Source: an uncultured Verrucomicrobiota bacterium (GTDB taxonomy: Bacteria > Verrucomicrobiota > Verrucomicrobiia > Opitutales > Seribacteraceae). Taken from it: a DNA stretch of 64,000 nucleotides. The notes beneath the pieces were generated by a model. It had not been told where the DNA came from. It saw nothing but the letters and a program-made list of their open reading frames with translations, and made no database searches. The stretch's first letter is position 1. Every line of letters begins with the position of its first letter. Positions 22,531 to 31,669 of the stretch are shown in pieces. The stretch is taken from positions 59,055 to 123,054 of the forward strand of contig CACMZN010000001.1 of the NCBI GenBank assembly GCA_902618175.1. Direction: 5' to 3'. Position numbers and translations under genes: made by a program.

Positions 22531-25500
22531 ATCAAAGACAAAACGCCTAATCCTTTTCGTATCCTCAAGATTTCCAATAACTGGGAATCCTTCAAGGAAA
22601 ACATCCGTAATTTTAACACTACGGACAAAGGGAGATGTTTTGAATTACTAACCCAATACTACTTAAGAAATGAGCCTTTATATAAGTCGAAACTTAAGCA
22701 CATATGGAACAATAACAAAGGTGAAGTACCAGATAGAATTCATAAGAAACTAAACTTGCCCTATCCTGATCTCGGAATTGATTTGGTAGCAGAAACATTC
22801 GAAGGTGATTTTTGGTCAATACAATGCAAGTATGAAGAAGATGAAAGTAAATCCATTGGCCACAAAAAACTTGGTACTTTTGGAACCTTATCATTCAAAA
22901 CATGTAACAACATATCATTGGCTTTAGTATGCACTTCAGTAGATAGATTCAGTCACAAGTTAGATATAGTTTACGAAGGGGATCTAAGTTTTTGTTCTGG
23001 AGAACGGTACCGTAAGCTTGATGAAGAGTTCTTCTCTCAAATAAACGACAACATTGCTCGCAAAGCAAAGATGATTAAGCCTTTCTCTCCTATGAATCAC
23101 CAGGAGGAAGCAATCCGTAAGGCTAAGAGCCATTTTGTTACAGAGAAAAACAAACGGGGTAAAATGATTATGCCATGTGGTTCCGGAAAAAGTCTTACGG
23201 CCTATTGGATTGCCGAGGAACTGAAGTCCAAGCTTATCTTTATTGCAGTGCCCAGCTTGTTCCTTATTAAGCAAACACTTGAGGTTTGGGCTAGAGAATC
23301 TCTCGCCAATAAACAAAGTATCAGATGGATCTGCGTATGCAGCGACGAGACAGTTAAGAATATTGAGAAGGATGACATAAATGTTCTTACTCAAGACCTT
23401 GGTGTTGAGGTAAAGCAAAAGCCTAGCGACATTGCCAAATGGCTTTGTAAAAAATCTAAAGATACTAGCGTCGTCTTCGTAACCTATCAAAGCGGCAAGG
23501 TCCTATCAGAAGCAGCTATGCAATCAAAGCGTTGGTTCGACTTAGGAATATACGATGAGGCCCACAAAACAGCTGGCACGAATACGCTTTTCAATCATCT
23601 ATTGTTTGAGAAAAACATAAAAGTAAAAAAACGACTCTTCATGACTGCGACCGAAAGGAGGTACAAAGGAGCATCTGAAGACATTATCGGGATGGAAAAG
23701 TTAGAAATTTATGGAAAAACTTTCGCACTTCTAACATTCAAAGAGGCTCTTGAGTGCAAGCCTCGGATCCTTTGCGACTATCAGATAGTCACCATGCTCG
23801 TAACTACAGAAGAAGTGAAAAAGCTCATAAACTCCAACATACTAGTAGAGCCAAAACACGGACCTTGGAATGGTGGACTTGAGGCCAGGATGCTCGCCGC
23901 CGCTTTGCAATTGCGAAAAACGATGGAAGTTCATCCCTTTCGTCACTGCATCTCGTTCCATTCTAGCATCTCTCGCGCTGAAGCGTTTCAATTGACGCAG
24001 GATAAAATTACCAAGAAATTCTCTGATTTTGGGGACCTTAAAACATTTCACATCACAGGCTCTATGCCGACTTCGATGCGTGAGCGCAAATTGGACGAAG
24101 CCATCTCATGCAAGCGAAGTCTGATCACCAATGCCCGCTGTCTGACCGAGGGCGTGGATGTGAAAAAAATTGACGGGATTCTCTTCGCAGATCCGAAAGG
24201 AAGTACAGTTGATATTGTTCAAGCCATAGGTCGTGCTTTAAGACCGAGCGAAGGGAAAAAAAATAGCTTCATATTAATCCCAATTGTTCTCGATTCCAAG
24301 AAATTGGAAAATGGTATCGAAGAAAAAGAAGCTTTTAACGACATCCTAATGGTTCTTAGATCATTGGCTACCAATGATGAACGTATCATCGAGTACTTCA
24401 AATCTGTTTCACACGGCAAACCACTCGAAAAAGGGAAAAAAAGTTTTGTTTTGACCATCCCCGATGGACTTGAAATAGACGCCGAAGAATTTGCTAAAGA
24501 GGTTGAACTTATGATTTGGGATAAGTTGGCAAAACTCTCTTGGAGACCTTTTGAGGAAGCTAGAGGGTTTGTTAGAGGATTAAATTTAAACGGAAAAGAT
24601 GAGTGGTTCAAGTATGTCGCTGGTAAGTCTCAAAAAAACCTCTTCTCTAAACCAAGCGATATCCCAACAAACCCTAGCCTGACTTATGCAAATAAGGGTT
24701 GGGTTGACTGGGGAGATTGGACAGGGACGAATTTCGTGGCGACTCATAAAAGAAGATATAGACCCTATGAAAAAGCCAAGAAATTTGTTCACAAACTTGA
24801 ATTGTCCGGGAAAAACGAATGGGATGAGTACAAAAGAGGCAATTTGGATAAACCCGTACTCCCCAAAGATATCCCCAGGTCGCCAAGTACATGCAAACAA
24901 TACAAAGATAAATGGAAAGGTTGGGGTGATTGGCTTGGTACGAATGAAGTGGCTCCCTCAGATAAAAAATTTGTTTCTTACGAGGAAGCTAAGCAAATAA
25001 TTAAACCTTATGACTTGGGAGGCGAATCCGACTTTAGGAAACTTTGCAGTGATAAAAAACGGCCCTCTGCAATTCCTAGTAACCCGGACAAACACTATAA
25101 GGACAATAACTTTACATGGGGTGATTTTTTAGGGACAACAAAAGTTCAGACTCAAAAAAGAAAAGAAGAGGAACTTTACCGTTCATTCATTCAAGCCAGG
25201 GAATACGCAAGAGGTCTAGGGCTTAAGAAACAATCTGACTGGTTTGATCTAAGTGGTAATTTGCCCAAAGATATTCCATATAGACCTGACAAAGTATATA
25301 CTGAAAAACCACCTCATAAATACTCAGGATGGGTCGATTACCCTGATTGGTTAGGATATGGAACTAAAGTTGTTCTTTCTGATGGAAGAGAATTTAAAAA
25401 CGGAGCACAAGCTGCAGAGGCTCTTGGTGTAAGTAAAGAAAGAATTAACAGATGTGTAAAAAACGGTGCAGAGATAGGTTCAAAAATCATTCTTTCAGAT

Positions 25501-25656
25501 GGTCGTGAATTCGAAAGTGGTTCTGATGCTGCTAAAGAAATTGGCGTAACTACATCCAGTGTTAATCGTGCAATCATTCGCGGGAGAAAAGTAAAAGGTT
25601 ACACAGTCAAAAAGATTAATGGAGTGACCGTTAAAAGAATTCCAATTGAGCAATAA
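22531..25656 (+). CDS. Nuclease-SF2 helicase fusion with four WGDWLG-type repeats and two NUMOD/IENR-like modules; putative restriction/defence protein
   Basis: PDLGIDLVAE..FWSIQCKY (PD-(D/E)XK-like), CGSGKS Walker A, YDEAHK motif II, MTATERR motif III, QAIGRALRPSEGK motif VI. ORF track starts at TTG 22756, but the reading frame is open from 22531 and the upstream translation looks coding; start codon unresolved. Confidence 0.8.
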   Translation: MKDKTPNPFRILKISNNWESFKENIRNFNTTDKGRCFELLTQYYLRNEPLYKSKLKHIWNNNKGEVPDRIHKKLNLPYPDLGIDLVAETFEGDFWSIQCKYEEDESKSIGHKKLGTFGTLSFKTCNNISLALVCTSVDRFSHKLDIVYEGDLSFCSGERYRKLDEEFFSQINDNIARKAKMIKPFSPMNHQEEAIRKAKSHFVTEKNKRGKMIMPCGSGKSLTAYWIAEELKSKLIFIAVPSLFLIKQTLEVWARESLANKQSIRWICVCSDETVKNIEKDDINVLTQDLGVEVKQKPSDIAKWLCKKSKDTSVVFVTYQSGKVLSEAAMQSKRWFDLGIYDEAHKTAGTNTLFNHLLFEKNIKVKKRLFMTATERRYKGASEDIIGMEKLEIYGKTFALLTFKEALECKPRILCDYQIVTMLVTTEEVKKLINSNILVEPKHGPWNGGLEARMLAAALQLRKTMEVHPFRHCISFHSSISRAEAFQLTQDKITKKFSDFGDLKTFHITGSMPTSMRERKLDEAISCKRSLITNARCLTEGVDVKKIDGILFADPKGSTVDIVQAIGRALRPSEGKKNSFILIPIVLDSKKLENGIEEKEAFNDILMVLRSLATNDERIIEYFKSVSHGKPLEKGKKSFVLTIPDGLEIDAEEFAKEVELMIWDKLAKLSWRPFEEARGFVRGLNLNGKDEWFKYVAGKSQKNLFSKPSDIPTNPSLTYANKGWVDWGDWTGTNFVATHKRRYRPYEKAKKFVHKLELSGKNEWDEYKRGNLDKPVLPKDIPRSPSTCKQYKDKWKGWGDWLGTNEVAPSDKKFVSYEEAKQIIKPYDLGGESDFRKLCSDKKRPSAIPSNPDKHYKDNNFTWGDFLGTTKVQTQKRKEEELYRSFIQAREYARGLGLKKQSDWFDLSGNLPKDIPYRPDKVYTEKPPHKYSGWVDYPDWLGYGTKVVLSDGREFKNGAQAAEALGVSKERINRCVKNGAEIGSKIILSDGREFESGSDAAKEIGVTTSSVNRAIIRGRKVKGYTVKKINGVTVKRIPIEQ

Positions 25657-25705
25657 AAGCTTGAGACAGTTATTACCCATATAAACAAGGAAAAGGCCTT
25701 ACGGC

Positions 25706-25906
25706 CTAATCGATTTTACCGATTGTATCATCTAAAAAGCGCTGTATTTCGGCTTTTGAGTACAAAGGGCGCCTCGTAGCCCTAGAAGGTCTTAAAAGGC
25801 CTCTCTTGGCCAAGCGATCGACCGTTATCGGTGATAAACCAAGAAGTTTTGCAGTTTCCGTTCTAGAGTATGCTAAACGGCTTTCTATTGTCTTAAGATA
25901 CTTCAT
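25706..25906 (-). CDS. Small helix-turn-helix protein, excisionase/MerR-like
   Basis: SRTETAKLLGLSPITVDRLAKRGLLRPSRATRRPLYSKAEIQRFL resembles HTH_17/excisionase domains. Confidence 0.8.
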   Translation of the reverse strand: MKYLKTIESRLAYSRTETAKLLGLSPITVDRLAKRGLLRPSRATRRPLYSKAEIQRFLDDTIGKID

Positions 25907-26000
25907 TATCTCTAAAGATTATCACAGATTAATAAGGAATAATACAGACAGGGTGAAAAGGTAGTGTCTACATTTTTGAAAATAGGTTTTCGAAGATAGG

Positions 26001-26019
26001 GGAGGGGGGTTCCCCCTCC
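26001..26019. repeat. GC-rich inverted repeat
   Basis: GGAGGGGG-GTT-CCCCCTCC. Confidence 0.7.
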
Positions 26020-26024
26020 TTGTC

Positions 26025-26097
26025 AAGAGGCTCAGAAAACGGAAATTCCCTCCGTACCGACCATTCCTGGAATTTCCGTCAACTTACTGAGCCTCTT
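26025..26097. repeat. Long two-part inverted repeat (22 paired bases)
   Basis: AAGAGGCTCAG..ACGGAAATTCC / GGAATTTCCGT..CTGAGCCTCTT, 19-nt central loop, internal loops of 3 and 7 nt. Confidence 0.8.
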
Positions 26098-26272
26098 TTC
26101 CCTACGGTGACAATTCCTCCCCCTTAAGTTAAATTTTGTTTCGCCAAGGTCACTAAAGATGACTTGGCATAATTGAAAAATAAAGGAATTCGGGAGAATA
26201 AAACGCAAAAAATTTTTGAGATATGTTGCTAAAGTCAAGTCGCGCGTTTGCGCGAAGGGGCGTTTCGGCGCA

Positions 26273-26881
26273 TTAAGAAGATATTGGGCGACCCGGTAGA
26301 GCTGGCGAAAACCCAATCCGCTGCAAAAATTTTTCAACTCTTTTGAATTCACCAACTCGTGATTCCCCCAAAATTCGTATGAAGAAGTCGTACATTACAC
26401 GACGGTTGTGAACTTGCTCGTGTATAAATGGCCAATAAGCAAACATAATGATAGATAACTCAAATGTAAGGTTTGAATGCTTCGATTGCTTATCTCCTCC
26501 AACTATGGATTCTTTGCCCTTTTTCATACCGGAAAAATACTCGCAAAGTTGATCTTCCGAATATTTGTAAAAATTCTTATTTTCAAAAAATATATCTTGA
26601 ATTTCAGTTAAAAGAACAGATTGTTCCAAGGCTGGCTGATCTTCCAATGAAGGTAATTCTATTTTTTTTGACATTTGAACGAGAAACTTTCCCAAACCGA
26701 TAAAAAAGCCTTTCGAAAACGGATCATCCAAATTTTTGATTCCGGAATAAGTTGTCTCCTTAAATGCAGATTTATTTAAATTTTCCATGACATTTATAAC
26801 CCATAACGGTACAGTGCCTTCCTTGATTGCATAATCATCTCCAAGCAATGCCATTTTGGCCAGATATTCATTGGGATTCAT
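26273..26881 (-). CDS. Hypothetical protein, translationally coupled to the integrase
   Basis: 202-aa ORF whose ATG overlaps the integrase stop (26878..26881). Confidence 0.65.
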   Translation of the reverse strand: MNPNEYLAKMALLGDDYAIKEGTVPLWVINVMENLNKSAFKETTYSGIKNLDDPFSKGFFIGLGKFLVQMSKKIELPSLEDQPALEQSVLLTEIQDIFFENKNFYKYSEDQLCEYFSGMKKGKESIVGGDKQSKHSNLTFELSIIMFAYWPFIHEQVHNRRVMYDFFIRILGESRVGEFKRVEKFLQRIGFSPALPGRPISS

Positions 26882-27939
26882 TCAGTCATAAGCTTAGCCA
26901 TTTGATGAGAATGTATGTCCCTCAAATGACCATAAGTTTTAGCAACTAAAAGACCACCATCCTTATGACCGATCCAGTTTGCTATGGTTTTAAAATCAAT
27001 GCCTTTCTCGATAGCATTACTAACAAAATAATGTCTTAGGCAATGGTGAGTGAAATGTGGTAATTTTATAATTCGACATGCTGTTTCCAAAGCCTTTCGA
27101 GCGGACTTAAATTTAAATAAATATTCGTCAGGTTGCTTATTCTCAGCACCATAATATTCTTTGATGAACTTCTTCATTGACGGAAATAGAGGAACCGTTC
27201 GCACCTGTCTGTTCTTTGTTCCAACTTCACCTCCTGATACCACGAAATAGTCCTTCTCGAAATCGATTTCTCCCCAGGTTATATTGGTTGCCTCGGCAAG
27301 TCTCATTCCAGAGGTTGCCAGTAGTTTCACTAATGGATATGCTTCCCTCGCCCGAGGATCCAATCCTAATATCGCATCACATAATTTCTGGAATTGTTCT
27401 TTTGTAGGTATGGTGATTCTTTTGTCAGTTATCCTGCGGTGTCTGATTACAGTAGAGGGATTATCTAATAACATTCCTCGATCAACTGCATACTGAAGAC
27501 ATGCCTTTAGTACCTGAGCATCCTTGTTGAACGTAGATGCTGCTATTCCCTTTCCTCTAGACACTTCCCACTCCTCACAATCCCTCATAGTTACAGAGGA
27601 AACCATTTTTTCACCGAAAAAAGAATTCAAAGTACTCAAACACCTTTCAATTCTATCGGAACTGGATTTCTTTAAGTTTGCGCAGGCTACTGGTTTCCAA
27701 ATTTCGCCCAGTTGTGAAAATGAGATCCGGTTTCTTCCACCACTCACAAGTTTGTCAGCGTCACCACGAAATTCCTTCAGTCTTCTTTCGGCCAGTTTCC
27801 TGTCTTTGGTCTTAAGGCTTCTGCGAATTTGTCTTCCGTTTCTTTTAACAAAAGCATAGTATGCACCGGATGATTCATTGCGGTACAGGCACTCTGCAAC
27901 CTTTCGAAAGGAAGTCCGTTTTTGCTTACTCATTTTCAT
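26878..27939 (-). CDS. Tyrosine recombinase / phage-type integrase
   Basis: ATSGMRLAEATNITWGEIDF, HHCLRHYFVSNAIEKG, WIGHKDGGLLVAKTYGHLR catalytic motifs. Confidence 0.95.
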   Translation of the reverse strand: MKMSKQKRTSFRKVAECLYRNESSGAYYAFVKRNGRQIRRSLKTKDRKLAERRLKEFRGDADKLVSGGRNRISFSQLGEIWKPVACANLKKSSSDRIERCLSTLNSFFGEKMVSSVTMRDCEEWEVSRGKGIAASTFNKDAQVLKACLQYAVDRGMLLDNPSTVIRHRRITDKRITIPTKEQFQKLCDAILGLDPRAREAYPLVKLLATSGMRLAEATNITWGEIDFEKDYFVVSGGEVGTKNRQVRTVPLFPSMKKFIKEYYGAENKQPDEYLFKFKSARKALETACRIIKLPHFTHHCLRHYFVSNAIEKGIDFKTIANWIGHKDGGLLVAKTYGHLRDIHSHQMAKLMTE

Positions 27940-27940
27940 C

Positions 27941-27980
27941 GGGTTATAAAATAGGGTTACAAAAGCATTTTTGGGGTTGC
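27941..27980 (+). repeat. GGGTTAY/GGGTTGC repeats, candidate integrase arm-type sites (right)
   Basis: GGGTTAT at 27941, GGGTTAC at 27954 (13-bp period as on the left), GGGTTGC at 27974. Confidence 0.55.
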
Positions 27981-28017
27981 AAGAAAAAAGCCTGCAGATC
28001 AGTATTTATCAAATAAA

Positions 28018-28093
<76 letters not shown>

Positions 28094-28144
28094 AAAATTA
28101 TTTCTTAGTGCGCATTATTTAGTCAATTTGCACTTTTCGACTCG

Positions 28145-31100
28145 ATGGGCACGATTTGTTCATTTACATCATCTCACGACATGAAAGCAGTATCGATTGA
28201 AGATAGTAAAAACTCCCTAGGAATTGGTGTCGGCTATTTCCCCAAATCTTCGGAATATGAAGAGCTGGTCAATTACACCAACCTTAAACTCGCCACTCTT
28301 GGCCTACCCACGGTAGGAGATCAATCAGACAACCCCGCGTTGCTACTGGGGAGCTCCCTAATCAAGGAGTATCGTGAAAAAGTTCGTCTGCTGCGTGGTC
28401 ATTTGTGCCCGGCAGACCGAAGGATTCAAGACTTTCTGTCTCGACTTTTGGGAACCGATCGACCCAGCCTGCCAACCGAATCTTTTGTTTTGGACAGACA
28501 TGGACTCGCCAGAGTCACCTCTTTGCCCAAAGACGGAAATGTCTTTAATTCCAAAATCATCGCCTCGAGAAGAGTCTCGCAGGGAGTTTTGCACAACCCG
28601 TCGAGCGATCGAAGGACCACTGCTGGAGTTTTTCACGTTGCAGACGTGGGTCTTCCCGCAGCCGACGACAAGAAAGTGGTTCCTTTGGCTGCCGCCAAGG
28701 AATTGCTTCGAATTGCTTTGAATCCGCCTAAGGAAGATATGATTTTTCCTTTTTCTTGTGGTGAGAAAGATCCCGGTAAGTGTTGGGTTTCTCTGCTACT
28801 TCGTCCGGTGGTTTGTCCGGCAGTGCAAGGATACATCAGGGAGAAGTCGATGGAGATACGTTTTTTCGCACCTGGTGGCTGCGTTGCCAACCTCGATTTC
28901 GTCGAAAGTATTTTCGGCAACGCCGGAGATCCGTTTCTTGCCGAAAACGACGCTGGCTTGGATGTCGAACATTGGACCGGACACACCGGCTGTGTAATCG
29001 TGGCTCCACACCTTGCCGGTACTCCGAAGCAAATCCTCAATCTCCCCCCGAAATCAAGGGCGACAGCCCGGGAGTTGAGGGATGGGATGTATTTCGATGA
29101 TCCCGAAGAACCCTACAATGGAGGTAATGCATTCAAACTGACCTTTCGGGATTCCTCGGGAATGGTGGTTACGGTTCTAGCAGACAATTATTTCGGCTAT
29201 TGTAAAAAAGAAGTGAAAACACAAGTTAGCTTTTCCGCAAATCTTTCGGGATTGGGGGAGGAAGAGCATGCCGGAGGCGCCGTTGTTTTTCCCAGTTATG
29301 ATCTCGGAGAAGAGTTCGAACCGAAGGCAATTTTACCTCCGACTCCGCACACTTTTAAAGACACTTTGAAGGCGCTCGAGGTATCTCCCGATGAAGCCGG
29401 TTCAGGCTATCTGATTGATGAGGAATTCCCCTCCGTTTATTTCCTCCCTGAAAACGCAAGCTTCAGTCTGAGGAAACAAATGATTTCCTGGACGTTTGAT
29501 GGAAAAGAGCAAACGCTTCCATTAATGCCGGATTATGCCTACCTTTTGCCCTCGGGCTACAAGGTGGAAATGAAGAAGACTGAAAATGATGGACCTTGGA
29601 AGTTGGTTGGCACAGTAGGGGAGGGCTTTCTTTGTCATAAGCCAAGCACGGTATCAGGCGGAGGAAAGTCTGAGATTTCAAAACCACTGACCGATGCAAT
29701 CGTCAGTGGTCCTGTTTTCGTTGCAGATTGGGAAAATGATTTGGCTCTCGCCAGAGAGGTAGTGGAAAAAGATTACTCCAAAAGATTTCTCGAACCAAGC
29801 AAACACAATCTTCGAAACCGGAAAATTTTAGACCTTGATCGATCGCTCGGTTCCGTGATCAAATTGCTTACTCCTTCCCCAACTCTCTACACCGAGGAAT
29901 TCAACCGATGGTTGGGCTCCATCCCCCAGCGCGTCAAGGATTTGGTTCTAATCATCAAACGGAGGTATCGCGCCGAGTGGGGAGAGGAATGGGACAAGTT
30001 GTTCAGCGTTGATTCAGTTAATGGGTTGCCTGCAAACGAACTACGCTTCGATGGAGAGAAATTGATCACTCGTCTACTTCGCGTTGGATTTGATGAAAAA
30101 GGATCTTGGAGGTTATTCGCTCTAAGAAAGGATTTCATTCCCGCCGCCAAAATCCTTGCTGAAGACGACATCACCGCATCCACCGTTGCGCCTCTGCGAT
30201 TGCTGAATGAAATTGGCCCCGGAACTTTCAAAGAATCGGCGAAATTCGTTCACAATTGCGAATACCGTCTTTTTCAAAGACCTGACGATGCAATCCATAG
30301 AGGATTTGACAAGCAGACAGAGAAGGACCTTGCTCGCTCAGGAAATTTCATCAGTAATTTCGAATGCCTTGACCATGCGGTCGCCAAAGAACAAGTCAGG
30401 CAAACCCTTAGTTTTGAGAAGTACACGGATCCAATGCGAGACCTTGTTCTTAGGGCGGCTGATGAAGAAGATCCAGACAGTTTTTTTGTTTCCTCAGCCA
30501 ATCCGAGAATGGTGGATGGAAAACCCACAAAGAATCCTCGTTATCTTCAGACTCGTCCGGATTTGTTCGATCCCCGTTCGGTACACCTGGCCACCATGGG
30601 GACTCGATTGAGAAGGAAACTTTCTGCCGAGCAGGCGGTTCTTTATCCAGTTCGTTCGGTTCTTCCAGGACGTAGGAACAACCCTGCGGATAAGTCCGCC
30701 GGGATTCGCCCACTATGTTGCTTCGCTCCGATCCATTTCCTAGAGCTACCCGAGTTATTCATTGATTTTATAGTCTCCGTCACCGGAAAATCACCTTCCA
30801 CTACCGGAGCCGGTTCCGAAGGAGCCTTGACCAAGGCTCCATTCAATGCACTTTTGCCAATCCACGATCTCAACGCCGCTCTGGTCTCTTATGCTGCAAC
30901 CGGGCAGGGAGCATTCGTGACCTCAGCAGGTTTTATCGGTCCTAAGTACCAAGTGAATCACGACATCAGTTTGCTGATTCCTGAAATCTGGAGTCGCTTG
31001 AGGGATTATGAAAATGATCCACATGACATGATCGCCAAAGGATTACTTGAAAAAGTTCCTTCATTAAAATTTGAAGGAGAAAAGCTGCCGACTGAATATC

Positions 31101-31657
31101 TTGGATATCGGATAACCAAGCGATTCGCTCATGAATTTTTAGGAAGAATTTTCACGGATCCCGTCTCTATTTTTCCTGATGACATGCTGAAGCCAGAATT
31201 ACAGGACGCTCCGGTGTATGCTGATAGCCTATATAATTTAATAGAAGCTGGAAAACATGTTGCGAAACGCTATTTTCAAGATGGATCGATTGAAAAGGCC
31301 TGTCCGCCTCTGCGGGCTCTGCTGGAAATCATGTGCAATGGAAGCTGGGAAGGTAAAGGATTATTGGATCCTGAATTCAGAAAATTGTTTGATCCGGAAT
31401 CGATTCTTAAAAGTGACTGGTACGAAGATCGCTTGAAGGCGAGGGTAAAAATTACCAAAAAATATTGGGAGCAAAGAGTGAAATATCTACAGGCATTTCT
31501 TGATGATCATGCCAATCGGGAAGCCTCCAAAAAATTGAAGATTGCCGAAAGGTTGAACTTTTCGAAAGACGCCCTTATCAGACTTTGCAATGAGAATGAG
31601 GCGACCGCAAGAATTCATGGTTGTCTGGGGACGGATCCGACTCTCCATCCAGATTGA
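28145..31657 (+). CDS. Putative PPi-type phosphoenolpyruvate carboxykinase (1170 aa)
   Basis: Length and remembered motifs: LLRGHLCPADRRIQDFL, TFRDSSGMVVTVLADNYFGYCKKEVKTQ, EEEHAGGAVVFPSYDLGE, TGKSPSTTGAGSEGALTKAPFNAL. Confidence 0.6.
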   Translation: MGTICSFTSSHDMKAVSIEDSKNSLGIGVGYFPKSSEYEELVNYTNLKLATLGLPTVGDQSDNPALLLGSSLIKEYREKVRLLRGHLCPADRRIQDFLSRLLGTDRPSLPTESFVLDRHGLARVTSLPKDGNVFNSKIIASRRVSQGVLHNPSSDRRTTAGVFHVADVGLPAADDKKVVPLAAAKELLRIALNPPKEDMIFPFSCGEKDPGKCWVSLLLRPVVCPAVQGYIREKSMEIRFFAPGGCVANLDFVESIFGNAGDPFLAENDAGLDVEHWTGHTGCVIVAPHLAGTPKQILNLPPKSRATARELRDGMYFDDPEEPYNGGNAFKLTFRDSSGMVVTVLADNYFGYCKKEVKTQVSFSANLSGLGEEEHAGGAVVFPSYDLGEEFEPKAILPPTPHTFKDTLKALEVSPDEAGSGYLIDEEFPSVYFLPENASFSLRKQMISWTFDGKEQTLPLMPDYAYLLPSGYKVEMKKTENDGPWKLVGTVGEGFLCHKPSTVSGGGKSEISKPLTDAIVSGPVFVADWENDLALAREVVEKDYSKRFLEPSKHNLRNRKILDLDRSLGSVIKLLTPSPTLYTEEFNRWLGSIPQRVKDLVLIIKRRYRAEWGEEWDKLFSVDSVNGLPANELRFDGEKLITRLLRVGFDEKGSWRLFALRKDFIPAAKILAEDDITASTVAPLRLLNEIGPGTFKESAKFVHNCEYRLFQRPDDAIHRGFDKQTEKDLARSGNFISNFECLDHAVAKEQVRQTLSFEKYTDPMRDLVLRAADEEDPDSFFVSSANPRMVDGKPTKNPRYLQTRPDLFDPRSVHLATMGTRLRRKLSAEQAVLYPVRSVLPGRRNNPADKSAGIRPLCCFAPIHFLELPELFIDFIVSVTGKSPSTTGAGSEGALTKAPFNALLPIHDLNAALVSYAATGQGAFVTSAGFIGPKYQVNHDISLLIPEIWSRLRDYENDPHDMIAKGLLEKVPSLKFEGEKLPTEYLGYRITKRFAHEFLGRIFTDPVSIFPDDMLKPELQDAPVYADSLYNLIEAGKHVAKRYFQDGSIEKACPPLRALLEIMCNGSWEGKGLLDPEFRKLFDPESILKSDWYEDRLKARVKITKKYWEQRVKYLQAFLDDHANREASKKLKIAERLNFSKDALIRLCNENEATARIHGCLGTDPTLHPD

Positions 31658-31669
31658 TCTTTGGTCTGG

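Noticed and set aside
26032-26355. 107-aa reverse ORF over the compound hairpin
   Set aside because: Overlaps the 202-aa gene in another frame and reads through the inverted repeat; no family features.
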